A program made the translations under genes and the position numbers. Shown one piece after another: positions 1 to 12,072 of a stretch of 64,000 nucleotides of DNA. Numbering within the stretch: the stretch's first letter is position 1; each line of letters begins with the position of its first letter. The DNA lies in contig OZ035962.1 in NCBI GenBank assembly GCA_964034945.1, positions 112,008,234 through 112,072,233 of the forward strand, in the 5' to 3' direction. The notes under the pieces were generated by a model. It was not told where the DNA came from. It did not search any database and saw only the letters and a program-made list of their open reading frames with translations. The DNA comes from Chrysopilus asiliformis. Its lineage: Eukaryota > Arthropoda > Insecta > Diptera > Rhagionidae.

Positions 1-835
1 CATCAAGGTAAGAAAAATGCGCCGCAAGTGAAAATTGTCATTGTTCAAAATGGGAGGCTCTCCCCTCTGGCACGTCATTGAAAACTAGTGCACGTTAATA
101 CTCCTTAAAAGTGGATTTTTAGCGAGAGATATGAGGTCAAAAAAAATTATATGTGCTCCTTCCCCCTCTCCAGATATTTTGCAAACAATTGTGACAATTT
201 TGATTTGGATTCCGTCTTAATTGGCGGTTTCATTAAGCTTTTGGGGGCTGTGTAAAAATCTATAGGCCCTTATCTTCTAAACTACTGGGTCATAAGAAAT
301 ATTCATAAGAAATTCTTCCAAATAACTTTAGAGTGTGAGAAAATTTTCAAAATTTGCCTTTCCTCTAGAGCGCAGCGCTTATACGAGTTGGCCAAAAAGA
401 AAATTCCCTTCAATTACAATGAATTGTAGAACTTATGTGCGAATTAATAAATTTCCCATTGAGATTCAAGTATACAAAAGTGTTAAATTTCAACTTTTCT
501 TTTTATCGAGTTAGTATCATTTATCATTGTTGTGAATTCAAAATCGATGCGATTAGCATATTGAATTCTCCGTTACAAGCATTTTTTAACTTTATAGACT
601 TTAGAAAGCTTCAAATCGATACATCAAACAACAAATCGTTGGCGATAAATAACAGGCTAGGAGTATTAAGTATACGAGGATTCGGTTTGAATTCCCAGTA
701 TATCCGTTTTCCTCGTCCTGAATAGATTGGATCCCAACACTTAACTCTGGTATTGTGTAGCTTTTCCAACTTCACTTTGCACCACACTTCCACTGGTGAT
801 CTTCATCTACATCTCTATACTTCTATGTTTATAAT

Positions 836-1006
836 ATGAACCACATTCCATTTCGTACAGTTCTCCGTGCATTTTTAGCGTCTATATTGATGCTGATTCC
901 TGCGATAGCGGAAAAGCCACGTACCTGCAGAAATAAATCAACAGCTCGTTCCGTAGTGTTTAGTGAAAGGGACGAAAACCGATGGAAACGACCGACTGAC
1001 GGTTGA
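836..1006 (+). CDS. Candidate 56-aa secreted peptide frame, unrecognised
   Basis: This is a short frame of 56 codons plus stop. The N-terminus looks like a signal peptide: basic residues at 7 and 11 (Arg), a hydrophobic core from about residue 12 to 24 (FLASILMLIPAIA) and an AIA cleavage-site pattern before Glu26. The remaining 31 residues are polar and basic, with one cysteine and a WKRP segment near the end. I recognise no family. A second frame at 1003-1203 follows at once, but I found no in-phase GT-AG intron joining the two. In AT-rich DNA a hydrophobic start can arise by chance, so this is only a candidate. Confidence 0.15.
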   Translation: MNHIPFRTVLRAFLASILMLIPAIAEKPRTCRNKSTARSVVFSERDENRWKRPTDG

Positions 1007-2723
1007 TATCCTTGTTATACTTCAACTTCAGCTTCCCCTTATATTCGGTTATGTCATCTATTTGCGAACGTGTACGAGAGTTTTACACCGGCAGACCGCA
1101 CCCCTTTCCGCAATTTCAGAATAGCGATGGTTACTTAAACTACAAGTTTTCGGTAGAAGTGAAGGGATATTGGTGCAGAGCACATCCCAATGAACTAAAG
1201 TGAATCCTTTAATTTACATATCTCTTGCATTGGAATTTGTTCAAAGTACCAGAATTTTCGCATTCGAACGTTCGTTCCGTTAAAATGTTGCGATTGTTTG
1301 ATTTTATGCAATTTCTCAAGTCTTGTTTGTTACGTATGCAGACAAATTGAATTCTCATCGCTGAAAAATGGATATCACTTCCAATTACTTACAAGGTTTC
1401 GCTTGAATTTCAGTTTATTTTATTTATTTTCATCTCGTGGAGATTTTATAATCATTTGTTTTAATATCTTTTATTTATATATCATTAAAATTCTGTTAAA
1501 ATACAAGTTCATCGAGTGATAACGATTTTTCGAGCATTTTTTTTTAAATATTTGGTACAGACTAAGAATTCTTTTGGTTTGAATATCCTGGCATATTCAG
1601 AATTGATGTAACTTGCAATGGTATCGAATTGGTACGTAAAAAAATAGTACGTCGAAACATTACTCATAAATTGTGGTCATTTTGGCGCTTACAAAATTTG
1701 TTGCATAAAACGTCCGTGGAAACTGTCACATTTTTTAACAGTTTAAGAAATTTCTCTCGCAGTTTCATTTTCCTTGTGGAATAAGAAAAGTTTAATTAAT
1801 ATCAATGAATATCGTTTAAATTAATAAAGCGTCAGTTACAGAAATTTCCTGTAAGGTGAATGTAGTGACCTTTCCGGTTTATGTTGCACCCGATCTAATT
1901 TAATTTCTTGAAATCAGTTTATTCGAAGGTAATTTCAGAATAAATTCATATTTTCGGCGCAATGAATAAATTCGTAGGGGGCGATAGACCGTATTTGCCA
2001 CTCAACCACATGCAACTGAAGTGACGGGAAAAAAATCGTCAAGGCGTCAAAATGCGGATTCTGTGCGAGTAATTCAGGTGGAAATGTCCTGAGCATGCGA
2101 TTAAAATGAAACGATTTCGCGACCAGAATGAATAATTATGTTGGCCAAAATGATGCCTGATAATAATAATCGACCGACTGGCAACTTATTTGACAGGTCC
2201 GCCAGCCGCACAATGTAATTTTGTTTAACACGGAAATGCGACCAAAAATAGCTTCCGGAGGCGAAAATGGATGTGCCTGGCTGGGGCTGGCCGTATCCGG
2301 ATGATTGTTTGGGAAATGATGCTGGAATGGAGACAGTAATTTGCCAAAAACTCCCAAGGTCCCTTCATGAGAATGGCGATAAACCTACCACTACCTACTG
2401 CCATGCCATTGCCAAATAATTCGATTTACTTTGAAATGCTAAAGTGACGTAGATTTTCACCACAAGAACGACAATAAAATTCTTCCCCCATTGGCACTTT
2501 ACACAGTAGTATCGGGAGGATGTTATGTATTTTCATGGTTCCGTGGATCCTCTTTTTCCACACTTAGTATTGCGGTATTTCTATACTTACGAGTATTCTG
2601 GAACAGATAGATATGACTGACGTCCTTACAATAAACACAAGGTTACAGAATGCTGAGAAGTGAACTGTAGAATCTTCAAAGTTTATATTTAAGGGAAGTT
2701 TCGGGCAACAGAATATTACGCAA

Positions 2724-2749
2724 TCACCATCGCCATCATCATCATCATC
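2724..2749 (+). repeat. CAT/CAC trinucleotide microsatellite
   Basis: The run reads as CAT units interrupted by CAC and CGC. It is a short, imperfect simple repeat in otherwise unique sequence. Confidence 0.8.
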
Positions 2750-3610
2750 CTGGGTCCTGGTTCTGATCTTGGGCCTGGTATGATAGCCACCAACACGCCA
2801 ACCGTCATTGCCACCATCAAATTCACGAAAATTTTATCTCGTAAATCGTCCGTGCATGAATATTAAAGTAAATTCGCCGCGAACCTCATAATGGACTGAA
2901 ATTGTGGTCACCGTCTCCGTTTATTTCCCAGAAAAGGAAAACGACGTGCCCCATAAAATCATCTTTTAGTATAGCCTGCGGCAACCCTAAACAGTACCCG
3001 ATAGCAAGGCTTTGCGAAAATGCTTTTTTGATGAAGGAAAATTTAACGCTAAAAGATACTTTCGAACGCCACAAAACGAACTTTGATAAAACGCCTACCT
3101 ATATTTGGTGAAGAACCACCAGAAAAAATAGCGAAAATAAAAAAAAAGTAAATAAAGAAATAACCCATCAGTATGAAAAACACATGAAAAACCACAAAGG
3201 AAAAAATATATATATATTCGCCTGCCTGTTGAAGTCAATGGCTAGTAAAATTGATTTATTTGGTTATAAACATCTTTCCTGCAGCACAAATTTTCCCCCG
3301 TTTCCTCCCAGTTTTATTGTTATAACTCCCGAAAATCACTCAATGAAATAAAACTTGTACCGGAAAATGTGTAAAAAGTTTGTAAAACTGGGTTTTGTGC
3401 AATTCTTGCGATGAAATATGTGATTCATTTGGAAATAATTGGTATTAAAAGATTTAATTTTTATATTGTTGACTTAACAACCGCGTGGAGTTTGTGATTT
3501 GTAATTAAATGTGGTTGTTCTATATAAGATTTACTACTAGTCGTTCAATGAGCGAACGGTTTCCGGATTAAAATGTGAAAAACGTTAAACCAAGTTAAAG
3601 ATTCAGTCGT

Positions 3611-4544
3611 AGGGTCAGGTAGGGTGAAGTGGTCCACGTTTTTATTATTGACCATAAAATGGTCAAAAATTGGAATTTTTGCATGATAAGATAGTCAAAT
3701 CGCAAGCGCAGGACCTAAGCTAACTTTCTGCATTCACAGATTGCCAACTTTTTGGCATTAAATTTAATTTTTAGGCATTTATCGAAAACTTTGATTTTTC
3801 GATTTTTTCAAAATGGTAGGGAGAAGTGGTCCACCCTCGAAAACTTTCCAGAAATCGCATAAACATAAAATGAAATGACAAATAAAAATATAATCATGAA
3901 GTTTGATTAAAAATATGGTTTTAGAAAGTAACAAATGAGCGTTTGGTCTGTTTTGGTGTTGGTTTCTTCGGTGTAGTTGTTAGGCGTCGTTTTCCGGTGG
4001 CTTGTTCTGCTAGTCTAATTCAGCTCGATTTTTGGGAGAAGTTATAATCGAGCTTCGCATCGATTTTCGGCCACGATTTGAAACACTCAAAATAACTCAT
4101 AAAAAAACTTGAAAACACGAAATATTACATTGACAGGGTGGACCACTTCACCTACCAAACGTGGACCACTTCTCCCTACCGACGCTATTTTGCGCGGAAT
4201 GACGCTGCTTCAACAATTGTGGAAAAAAGTGCAGAAATTCGGTGGATTTACAAAGTTCATAATGTAAACAACATTTTAGATTAATGAGCTTATTGAAATT
4301 GATAAGGAATTCGTCAAAATGTGGTTGAATGTGAATACTTGCGAAAACTTTCAACAATATTTTTTTGGCACTGGTCTGTGAGAGTGAGTAAATATACGTC
4401 TGCACACTTCAATGACTAATAAAAAACAAGCTGTCATCAAGAGCAACCGATGAGAGTTGCATATTCTGTTCTAATGTCACTATTACTAACAAAAATTGTG
4501 GTGGACCACTTCTCCCTACGGACAACTTCACTCTACCCGACCCT
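3611..4544 (+). mobile_element. Non-autonomous DNA element with AGGGTC termini, copy 1
   Basis: The ends are inverted repeats: AGGGTCAGGTAGGGTGAAGT on the left and the complement of AGGGTCGGGTAGAGTGAAGT on the right. A second copy lies inverted at 16556-17471, which fixes both ends. Inside, the motif TAGGGWGAAGTGGTCCAC recurs at least six times in both orientations: near 3622, 3819, 4137, 4160, 4500 and 4520. Repeated subterminal motifs of this sort are typical transposase-binding sites. An 85-codon frame (4405 to 4148, minus strand) is present in both copies but matches nothing I know. This copy has about 18 extra bases near 4431-4450 compared with the other. No clear target duplication was found, so the superfamily is unassigned. 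Confidence 0.75.
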
Positions 4545-7500
4545 ACATGTTTTCACTTAGGTCCCTAAAACATATTTTCCGCTGTGTGGTAGGAAATATT
4601 TTCTGTGAAATCGATTTTTCTGCAAAAAAAAAACTTATGGACCCATTTAAAAATTATTCCACAATTCTAGTATCCAAAGTTGGAAATTTACACAGATTGT
4701 TTTTTGTACATGGAACTTTACCTATAAAATGTGCAATCGCAAAAAGAATGTAAAAATTACAAATTGTTTTTTTTGTGATTTTTTGCAATCACAGAAAGTT
4801 AATGTAAAAGTACGTGTTGCAGGCGTCCGCTTTGCAGGGTGGCAGGTGTCATTTCCCTTAACCGGAAACTTTACCCACAGCTAATTTTGTAATTTGAATA
4901 TTAAAAGTATACTGATAAACGGACACGGATAGATTTCAGTAGATACTTCTTCCGGGACACATTTCTGGAGTTTTATGTCAAAATTAAATCTATTGTGCAA
5001 CATAAATTTTGTGCCACAAAATAAAAATCGCCGAATAAAGTTTTAAATGTAAAATGGTTTTTTTTTCAAAATTGTTTTTTCTTATCCAGTTCTCAAACTA
5101 ATGAATAAAAATACAGTTCTGCCAAAAATGTTAACCAAAAAATTAAACTAAATTTCACCATAAATAAAACTATTGCAACATCAACACATATTTTACAAAT
5201 TCAACACAATTTAAATTATTAGTTGCTGTATTTGCAAAAAAGACACATAATATTTGGCACATAATATTTTTTTTAAACAACAGGTAATAATGATTCGAGT
5301 TCAGGGAAATTTAACGTTCACTACAAATAACTTTTATCGATTTCAATTTTAGTTTTATCCCGAACCATTAATCCCAGGCATTGCCCATGAGTTTTGCAAT
5401 TTAGTCGAACAAATTTGATTTATGTACGAGGATCATTCTAATAGAAGCGCCCAAAAGCATTTTGCTAAAAGGACTTTAGATTCCCATGGCACCATCAATT
5501 TTCTGCTTCCTGGATCCAACGTTTTTTTTCGTATTTTAGCAAAGAGTGTGGGAACGGCATCCATGCATTCAAATGTTCAATTCTAGCTTTTAATATCCGG
5601 TTTTAGCACAAAACTTCAAAAAGAGAAAAAAAAATCTGCTATTTGGGTTTTTCATTCTGTTACATTGCTTTTTTTTATGAAACCAAGTGACTTTTTCGTT
5701 TTGTTGAACTTTTATAGTGTGAAAATGAGTTATGTTCATTGAAAGCAGCTAAAATCGATTTTAAAACTTTTACCTGATGACGTATTCATTAAATTCCAGA
5801 ATTTTATGCGAAAAAAGACTTTTTCGTCAATTTTCTAGCATTCACAACACAGATTTTTTAAAAATCTTCATGTTTTGGTTTGAGATATCAGTGTTGTGGT
5901 ACACTTTCACTGCTAGAAACACAATCATTTCTCCAAGAAAATTTATTGAAACATAAAAATATTGCGACTCGTTGCCGTGCGAATGAGTGTTTCATCGTTC
6001 GGAAGACGTAGTAATTCGATGACGCCAAATCTGGAGAATATGATGGTTGAAAAAATCAGAGTTGTCGATTTCTTTCTAGGAGCTGTCCACAAAATGATCG
6101 GTCAAGGCTTGTTTAGCAAGAATTTTCAGATCAATTATAAATATAATCAAAATCGAATATTGAGCTAGCGACTTGAAATTTTTTGTGAATGAATTGTACG
6201 AAAATCGCAATTTTCTATCAACTTTTGGGACTGACTTTCGAAGAAAAAGGAATGAGGGCCTTTTGATGATTTATGAAATGCGCTTTTTTTTCTTTTCTGA
6301 TTGTTTGAGTTTGGTTGTCATATAATATTACTTGCAGTTTCGTGTTAACAACTTTTTTGGACCCTGTGAACGCCATTGACCTTTTACATTGAAACTATAA
6401 GCTTTTAGGAGATTTTTATGTTGATTTTGGTTGAAATGTGGAACTTTTTTAATACGCTATATTTAAATTTCAATCAATACAAAAATATTGCAATTTCTGC
6501 GTGATAATTTCGCGTGAAATATAACTGATGAGTGCCAATTAACTTTATTATGATTAATTATATAAATATTTAAATGCATGAAAAATTACATGGAGAAATT
6601 AATTAAAAATTTGAATAATTATCTTGAAATTCATGTAAAAATGTCAATTTGTGGAAATCATTCTTACACCATTTTTAATGCATTGTGAATTGTTAAAGTT
6701 TATAAAACTACACCTGAAAATTTCTCATACCTTGAAAAATTGAACTTTGAATTGTGTTCATGTTCAATTTTCTTTAAAGGGGGCAAGAGTTAGAGTCTAA
6801 ATCGCCCCGGGTATAGATCTCTATGCGGTTGCTATACTAAAGATAAGAAATAATGTTCAGTTACTAATACTATCCCAACTTGGTGTCGTGTTTTGGCTCC
6901 ATTAACTCAAGATTTGCGTTTTCTTTTTATTGTAAGGTGATTGTTAGCGAATAAGCAGAGATTTCCAAGGAAATGTTAATTTATTCGTTGGACACGGGAT
7001 TCTATAATCCCCCGCGGGTAAAGCCGGGTCAGGCATTTGAATATTCATTAGGTAACAAGAGTACTTTCTTTCCTGTTGACTTTGTTTAAATGTTGGGCTT
7101 TCTTCTTTTGAGCTTTTCGTTTGAATACTACGAGGTTTCCTTGTCTTTATTTATCTGTTATTGGGCAACAATGAAACATTTTGTTGTCCGTTTTTTTTTA
7201 CTTTTAATTACATTGCTTTTTTTACAGCAATTTTCAGTAAAGTTAATTCTTTACGATGCTTTAAGGATTTCCCGAGGGGATTACAAACAGATAAATGTTT
7301 CTCTTATTAAAAATCCATTTAAAAAATTTAATCACAATTTGTTAATTACTGAAAAGGATAATAGCTATGAATAATTAAAAACAGACCTATTTTTATGCAA
7401 TTTAAACCATGAGATAATTCAATCATGATTTTCAAAAGGTAAAGAATTTTAATAGTTGCATTAAATTCGTAGTATAATAATTATAATCAGTGTAAATTTT

Positions 7501-8944
7501 AGCAACACATAGATTTTATTTGATTTATTCCTAATCCAGGTAAATATAAATGGCATTTATATAAGCAATAATACGGTTTTGAAACAATACCATTAAAGAA
7601 GAAGTGTTCAAGATTAATTCTTAGAAAGTGATTTTACGTAGCGCCTCTATATATCAAAACTCAAACGGCAAATTGCCTTTTTTACTTAGCTTGCTTTCGT
7701 ATTTGTCTGTTTGTCAGGGTCAAATCTTGTAATCTAATTTTGACTCACTTTCACTCATCCGATTGACTTAACATTTTCACAGATACGCATTGACAATACA
7801 ATAAAATTTACTATTTTGTATTTAAATTGACTTTCAAATTATAACTAAAATTAAATATTTTAGTGATAGTCGCGATCGGACTTTTTTGATAAAATTCACC
7901 GTTTTTGAGATATTCAGAAAAAAAGTTTTCGTTCGTATGGGGGGTCGATTTTCCCCCCAAAAATAGTTCCAATTCATAAATGAGCAAAGACGTAAAATTA
8001 GAACGTATATATGAAAATAAGTTGTATGAATGTGTAGATAGATTTTTCAAAGTGCATAAATCAAGTTAAGAACAATTTAAAACAATGTCTGCTTGTCACA
8101 TAAATTATTTTTCACTTCTGTTCCTGAATTGTTTATCTCAGAAACTTTCAAGGAATTTAACAATATAGAAAACTTTGTCGTATTATTCGCTACATATTTA
8201 GCTATGGGCGCGGTAGCAGCTAAGACGGAATTTGGATATTCTGACTAGTTACTCTAACAGGAAATTCATATGAATATAGTATAAGACTATATAAATACAA
8301 AAGGAGCATACGGCAAACAACAAGCGTTACATTTTACACAACAAACATCACCATTAATACAATATTTATATGTATATATAATCATAAAGTAGCCATAATA
8401 TTTCGCCTTTTGTAGATAAATAGATTGTTTTTCATAGTTGCTCTAGCATAGCGGAAACGATTTTCCTTATATTGTCCTTGTTCTTATTTCAGGGATACAT
8501 TTATTTTGCTTAACAAAGATTTGAGATGCTGGGACTACTGGCAAGAACTCAGAAAAGAACATGTGTTATGCACCTGTAGCAAAACGAAAGCTGTACAGAG
8601 ATCCACTTTAAGCTGTAGAGTAGAGAGAACACCTTTTCAGCTAACAGTCAGGTAGATGAACATGCTAATTTAAAATATGAACACGTCTTTTTCGAACAGT
8701 CATGTACATAGTTACCTGGTATATGGAAAATTCTACTTTAAGAATATTTTTAGCAAGAGAACACATACTTCTTGTATCAATAATGAAATGGCAAATATTT
8801 TAAATGTTTTTAGCTACTTAATATAAAATATCTACAACTGAAAGTAAACCGCAAGTTTAGTAAATTTAAATTCAAACAGTTGAAATAGTTTAAGAATTCG
8901 GATAGAAGACGGTTTTTTCCTAAAAAAGCTTATAGGTTATAATT
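4545..8944. other. AT-rich region without recognised genes
   Basis: No coding region is supportable. The frame at 7090-7374 is phenylalanine- and leucine-rich, as expected from T-rich DNA. The segment 7690-7960 is repeat-derived. Part of it (about 7700-7745) matches 51215-51270 in inverted orientation through the phrase gtcagggtcaaatcttgtaa. Another part (about 7886-7945) matches 40549-40610 through gatattca and cgttcgtatggggggt. The rest looks like single-copy sequence within this window. Confidence 0.5.
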
Positions 8945-9660
8945 AGGGTGGCAAAACGCCCCGGAATAGCCTGGAAAATCGGGGATTCACCCCCGTCGCA
9001 CACTTCAACTAAGCTATGTGAGCGAGGCTAGTTATAGTTACATAGCCTAGCTGGGTTAGCTCACCTCGTTGCACACTTGAGCTAAGCTACGCGGCGATAT
9101 TTTCGGTAAATATATGCATTTTTCCACTTTATCTGGAGCCATTTTTAGATATAAATTATTTAACGCGATTGAAAATATTCCGCAAAAGAATTCAATTTTC
9201 ACGGTTTCCTTACACTTTTATGTCCACAAAATACCTCACTTTTGCAAACACCGATTATACACTGTATAACGCCGAAAATATTTATATGCGAGTGTCAGCG
9301 ATGCCAACGAAGTCGTTCGCGTAGTTGAGGTCTGAACTACGCGAGCGAGCTTAGTCCGCGTCGCCCATGACTACGCGATGTAGTTTCATAGTTTCGCTGA
9401 AGTGTGCGGTCGCCAATGCAAATGCTAAGGATTTTACTTTAAGCGAGAAACTTAGCTCACGTAGTTGAGCTCGCTTAGCTGAAGTCTGCGACGGGGGTTA
9501 GACATGTTGCCAAGGCGTTCCGGAAACTAAACTTTTGTCCCGTATTTTTCAATTAAATGCTATAATTTATCAAACGCTAGAAAAACGATAACTAAATATG
9601 CAAAAAATACTCTACTTTGGCTGGGGAATGCTGTTAAGGCTTTATAAAGTAAAATTATAT
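8945..9660 (+). mobile_element. Old hAT-like remnant interrupted by another element
   Basis: The left edge (TAGGGTGGCAAAACGCCCCGG) resembles the terminus of the hAT-type element at 30485 (TAGGGTGACCATACATTCCGG). After the nested insertion at 8989-9498, the phrase ccggaaactaaacttttgtc matches ccggaaactaaacttctgtc at 30550, and the following roughly 100 bases stay similar (ataactaaatatgc and cactaaatatgc). No right terminus or target duplication was found, so the right boundary is approximate and the copy is probably truncated. Confidence 0.5.
8989..9498 (+). mobile_element. 510-bp palindromic element with repeated GCACACTTCAGCTAAGC-like units
   Basis: The ends form an inverted repeat. The left end reads ACCCCCGTCGCACACTTCAA, and the right end reads, on the complementary strand, ACCCCCGTCGCAGACTTCAG. 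Derivatives of the subterminal unit GCACACTTCAGCTAAGC recur inside (about 9070, 9325 and 9400) in both orientations with many ACGCGAG and CTACGCG words. The GC content is higher than in the flanks. It splits the hAT-like remnant, so it inserted later. No clear target duplication is seen and the superfamily is unknown. Confidence 0.6.
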
Positions 9661-9734
9661 TTAAGATTTACCTTCGCTTGCAATATAGTTTAAAATACTC
9701 TCAATATTCTCAATTATTGAAAAATGTTACATAT

Positions 9735-10035
9735 TTATACCCGTATGGTGAAACCAAAGGGTATACTAACTTTGCCTTACCGTTTGTAACGCCAAGATCC
9801 CGTCATCGCACACAAAAATGAATTACACCAGTGTGTTTAGAATGATAAAAATAATTAATTTCTGCATGTCCGTCCATCTGTCCGTCCGTCTGTCCGTCCG
9901 TCTGTCTGTGGCGCGGATTGCGGGCGCACGGATTGAGCTACAGACTTGAAATTTTGCCAGATTGGCAATTATAGCTTTTGTGTTGTTTTTTGAAGCAGTT
10001 CTTTGAAAATATTCATAATAAATGCGCCGCAATCA
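9735..10035 (+). repeat. (GTCY)n microsatellite repeat, mini-me/DINE-1-like, copy 1
   Basis: The copy opens with a small hairpin, TATACCC ... GGGTATA, enclosing gtatggtgaaaccaaa. A conserved stretch follows (cttaccgtttgtaacgcc, then attacaccagtgtgttt), then a GTCC/GTCT microsatellite at about 9871-9908, then gcgcggattgcgggcgcacg. The same order occurs at 45518 and, inverted, at 40938. Hairpin plus (GTCY)n architecture is known from dipteran mini-me and DINE-1 (Helentron-related) elements. The assignment rests on architecture only. Confidence 0.6.
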
Positions 10036-11220
10036 AAAATTTTCATCCCACAGAACTAGAAGTTGGAGTAGAGAATGGAGTAGATGGATTGACCGATAGA
10101 TATAAATAAACAGTCTTATAACCGGATAAGAATTCGCCAAATTTTGAACATTCAAAATTTCTCAGTTGTATTTTCTCAACAAAATTAAGCCTAAAAATTT
10201 ATAAAAAAGGTAATTTTATTGTTGCCAGGCTTAAAAATAATTTGGCAATCATATGTTTGTATAAAACTCAAGAGCAATCAATTTCACATGCCTACCTGGA
10301 GATTTTGCAATTCATTTTGTTTTTTGCAAAATCTAATAAATATCATGGTATGCTTTTTTGAAGCGCTTTATTTATTTTTGGTGTTCTGTCCGAGATTTCT
10401 TCGCTTGAAATTTGTCTAAATTGCCTGAAGACAGAAAATATATTTTCATAAATTTTTTAATCAATTTTTATTTAACTGAAAAACAAATTTTTGCATAGAA
10501 AAAAATTCTTTCCTAGGGAAAATATTTGTATGTGTACTGCTTGTACTTTAGATTAAAATGTCAAGGATGATTTTAACAAACAATAAAAGAAGATTTCATT
10601 AAATTAAAAGTGCTTTCTTGGAAGATTGGAAATGAGTGAAATTTAAAATAAGACCAAATGATTAAAAGCCTACGCATAACGATATTTTAGGCAATTATAC
10701 TAATTTGTCACACTTTATCAGGATAACGAGACTGACAAGAAATTAATTTTGATGTATGCTTTTTGACACAACTCAGTGGTTAAAACATGAAACGTCTAAT
10801 GAGGGCACGTAGTCTGGGTCGTATGTTCTCGTAAACTGTGATACATGAGAACATAATCTCATAAACGTGATTTATTTCAGGGGTGTATAGTGCCAAGTTC
10901 TTAAAGTTCTTATTGCTGTCTTATTTAAAAAATATCGCGGTGTGTATTTCTGTTTTTTTGTTGGTACAATTCACATAGTCGCGTGTTATGCGAATATTTT
11001 CTCAGTTTTATTCCATTTCACAAAATATTCTTAAAGATTGACACAAAAAACGATAGCCAAAGAGGTAATTTTTATTTGGAACAACAGACACTTAAAGTCT
11101 ACATTTATTGTTGTATCTGTTTTAAATAGTATTTAAGGCGTTTAATATTTTAAATGTGTCACTGTAGGTTGAAAAGCTTAAAAGTAGCTAAAAATCATAA
11201 TTTGCAGAATTTTATCAAAG
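10036..11220. other. AT-rich spacer, nothing recognised
   Basis: No repeat shared with the rest of the window and no convincing coding frame was seen. The frame at 10219-10419 is short and of AT-driven composition. Confidence 0.5.
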
Positions 11221-11445
11221 CATTTGAACGGTATGAAAGAGCTCAGACATAAAGCTTGACTCAATTTTTCAAATTTAAGTTTGAGATAGATTTTTTTTTG
11301 TAGAATCTGATTTTGATAGATACTAGTGGTTTGTTTATTTGTTTTTAATGATTTCAGAGGAGAAGTTTTTCCATCAAATAAAGTACATTTAAGATAATAA
11401 GATAACGGAGGTTGGAAGAGGAGTGGTTTTTCCATACATGAAATT

Positions 11446-11750
11446 ACACTCAGAAAAATGGAGGCTAACTCGACGACCTATATACGGCGTAATTGGCCTC
11501 GGGCAGGAAAATTTAGCCTATGCGAGGCGCGCGTTCGCCTGCATGAGGGAAAGTAAAACTTGTGTTGACCTTTGGCCGGAGAAATTTTGAAATTAAACCA
11601 CGAGCAGGTGAAGTAGGGCATTGGGAGCTGCACGAGTTGACCTTAGATAGGCATTTCGAGGATGTAATGTCATGTAATGGAAACCTCTGTCAGCCAGCTA
11701 GAGGTCAGAGTTAACCTGACAAAAAGTTGACCTGACATTTTTCTGAGTGT
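11446..11750 (+). mobile_element. CTCAG-type MITE, 305-bp form
   Basis: The terminal inverted repeats are ACACTCAGAAAAATG and its complement. The interior shares the words gaggctaactcgacgaccta, gcgcgcgttcgcctgcat and gtagggcattgggagctgca with the copies at 43556, 55691, 57685, 58120 and 61577. This form has about 20 extra bases (aaaatttagcctatgcgagg) after gggcagg, and it keeps the original, non-inverted right half. No transposase is encoded, and no clear target duplication is visible. Confidence 0.85.
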
Positions 11751-12072
11751 ATATTCCAGAGTTTGTTCAATGCGACCAAAGCATCGTTCTTGAGAAAATA
11801 GCAAAAAAAAAAACCATTTTTTGCGGAAAAAGGGATGTGGTTTGATTGTGCCCTATAAAAAACTTGACATAATTTTGAGAAACAATTCTATACAGAATTT
11901 GCAATTCCTTTTTTCAAAAAAACTTTTTTGTTAAAATAATTTTTTTTGAAAGTAAATTTTTTTAACCGTTCAAAACATGCTGACATGTAAAACATAAATA
12001 GTAAGGGGTCTAGATTTTCATATAGCCTAAACTTAAAATTTAAAAAAAAATAAAAAAGCTTCTAATATATCT

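Larger units (their letters stand above)
1..3610. other. AT-rich region with no recognised gene
   Basis: I see no recognisable host exon here. The first 60 bases contain the phrase aatgcgccgcaa, which also occurs at the end of the (GTCY)n repeat near 10020 and near 31070, so the window probably opens in a repeat remnant. A stretch around 1980-2480 is less AT-rich than its surroundings and shows no repeat relationship to the rest of the window. It could be regulatory or intronic host DNA. Small frames at 435-725 and 1003-1203 have no recognised similarity. The CAT microsatellite and one signal-peptide-like frame are listed separately. Confidence 0.5.

Noticed and set aside
1003..1203. 66-codon frame as second exon of the 836-1006 frame
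   Set aside because: Available GT donors and the acceptor at 1031 do not join the two frames in phase.
4148..4405. 85-codon frame shared with 16675-16932
   Set aside because: It is present in both copies of a non-autonomous element, with no recognised domain. Shared descent alone explains it, so it is not listed as a gene.
7090..7374. 94-codon hydrophobic frame, possible membrane peptide
   Set aside because: Phe/Leu-rich composition follows from T-rich DNA. No family or gene context is seen.
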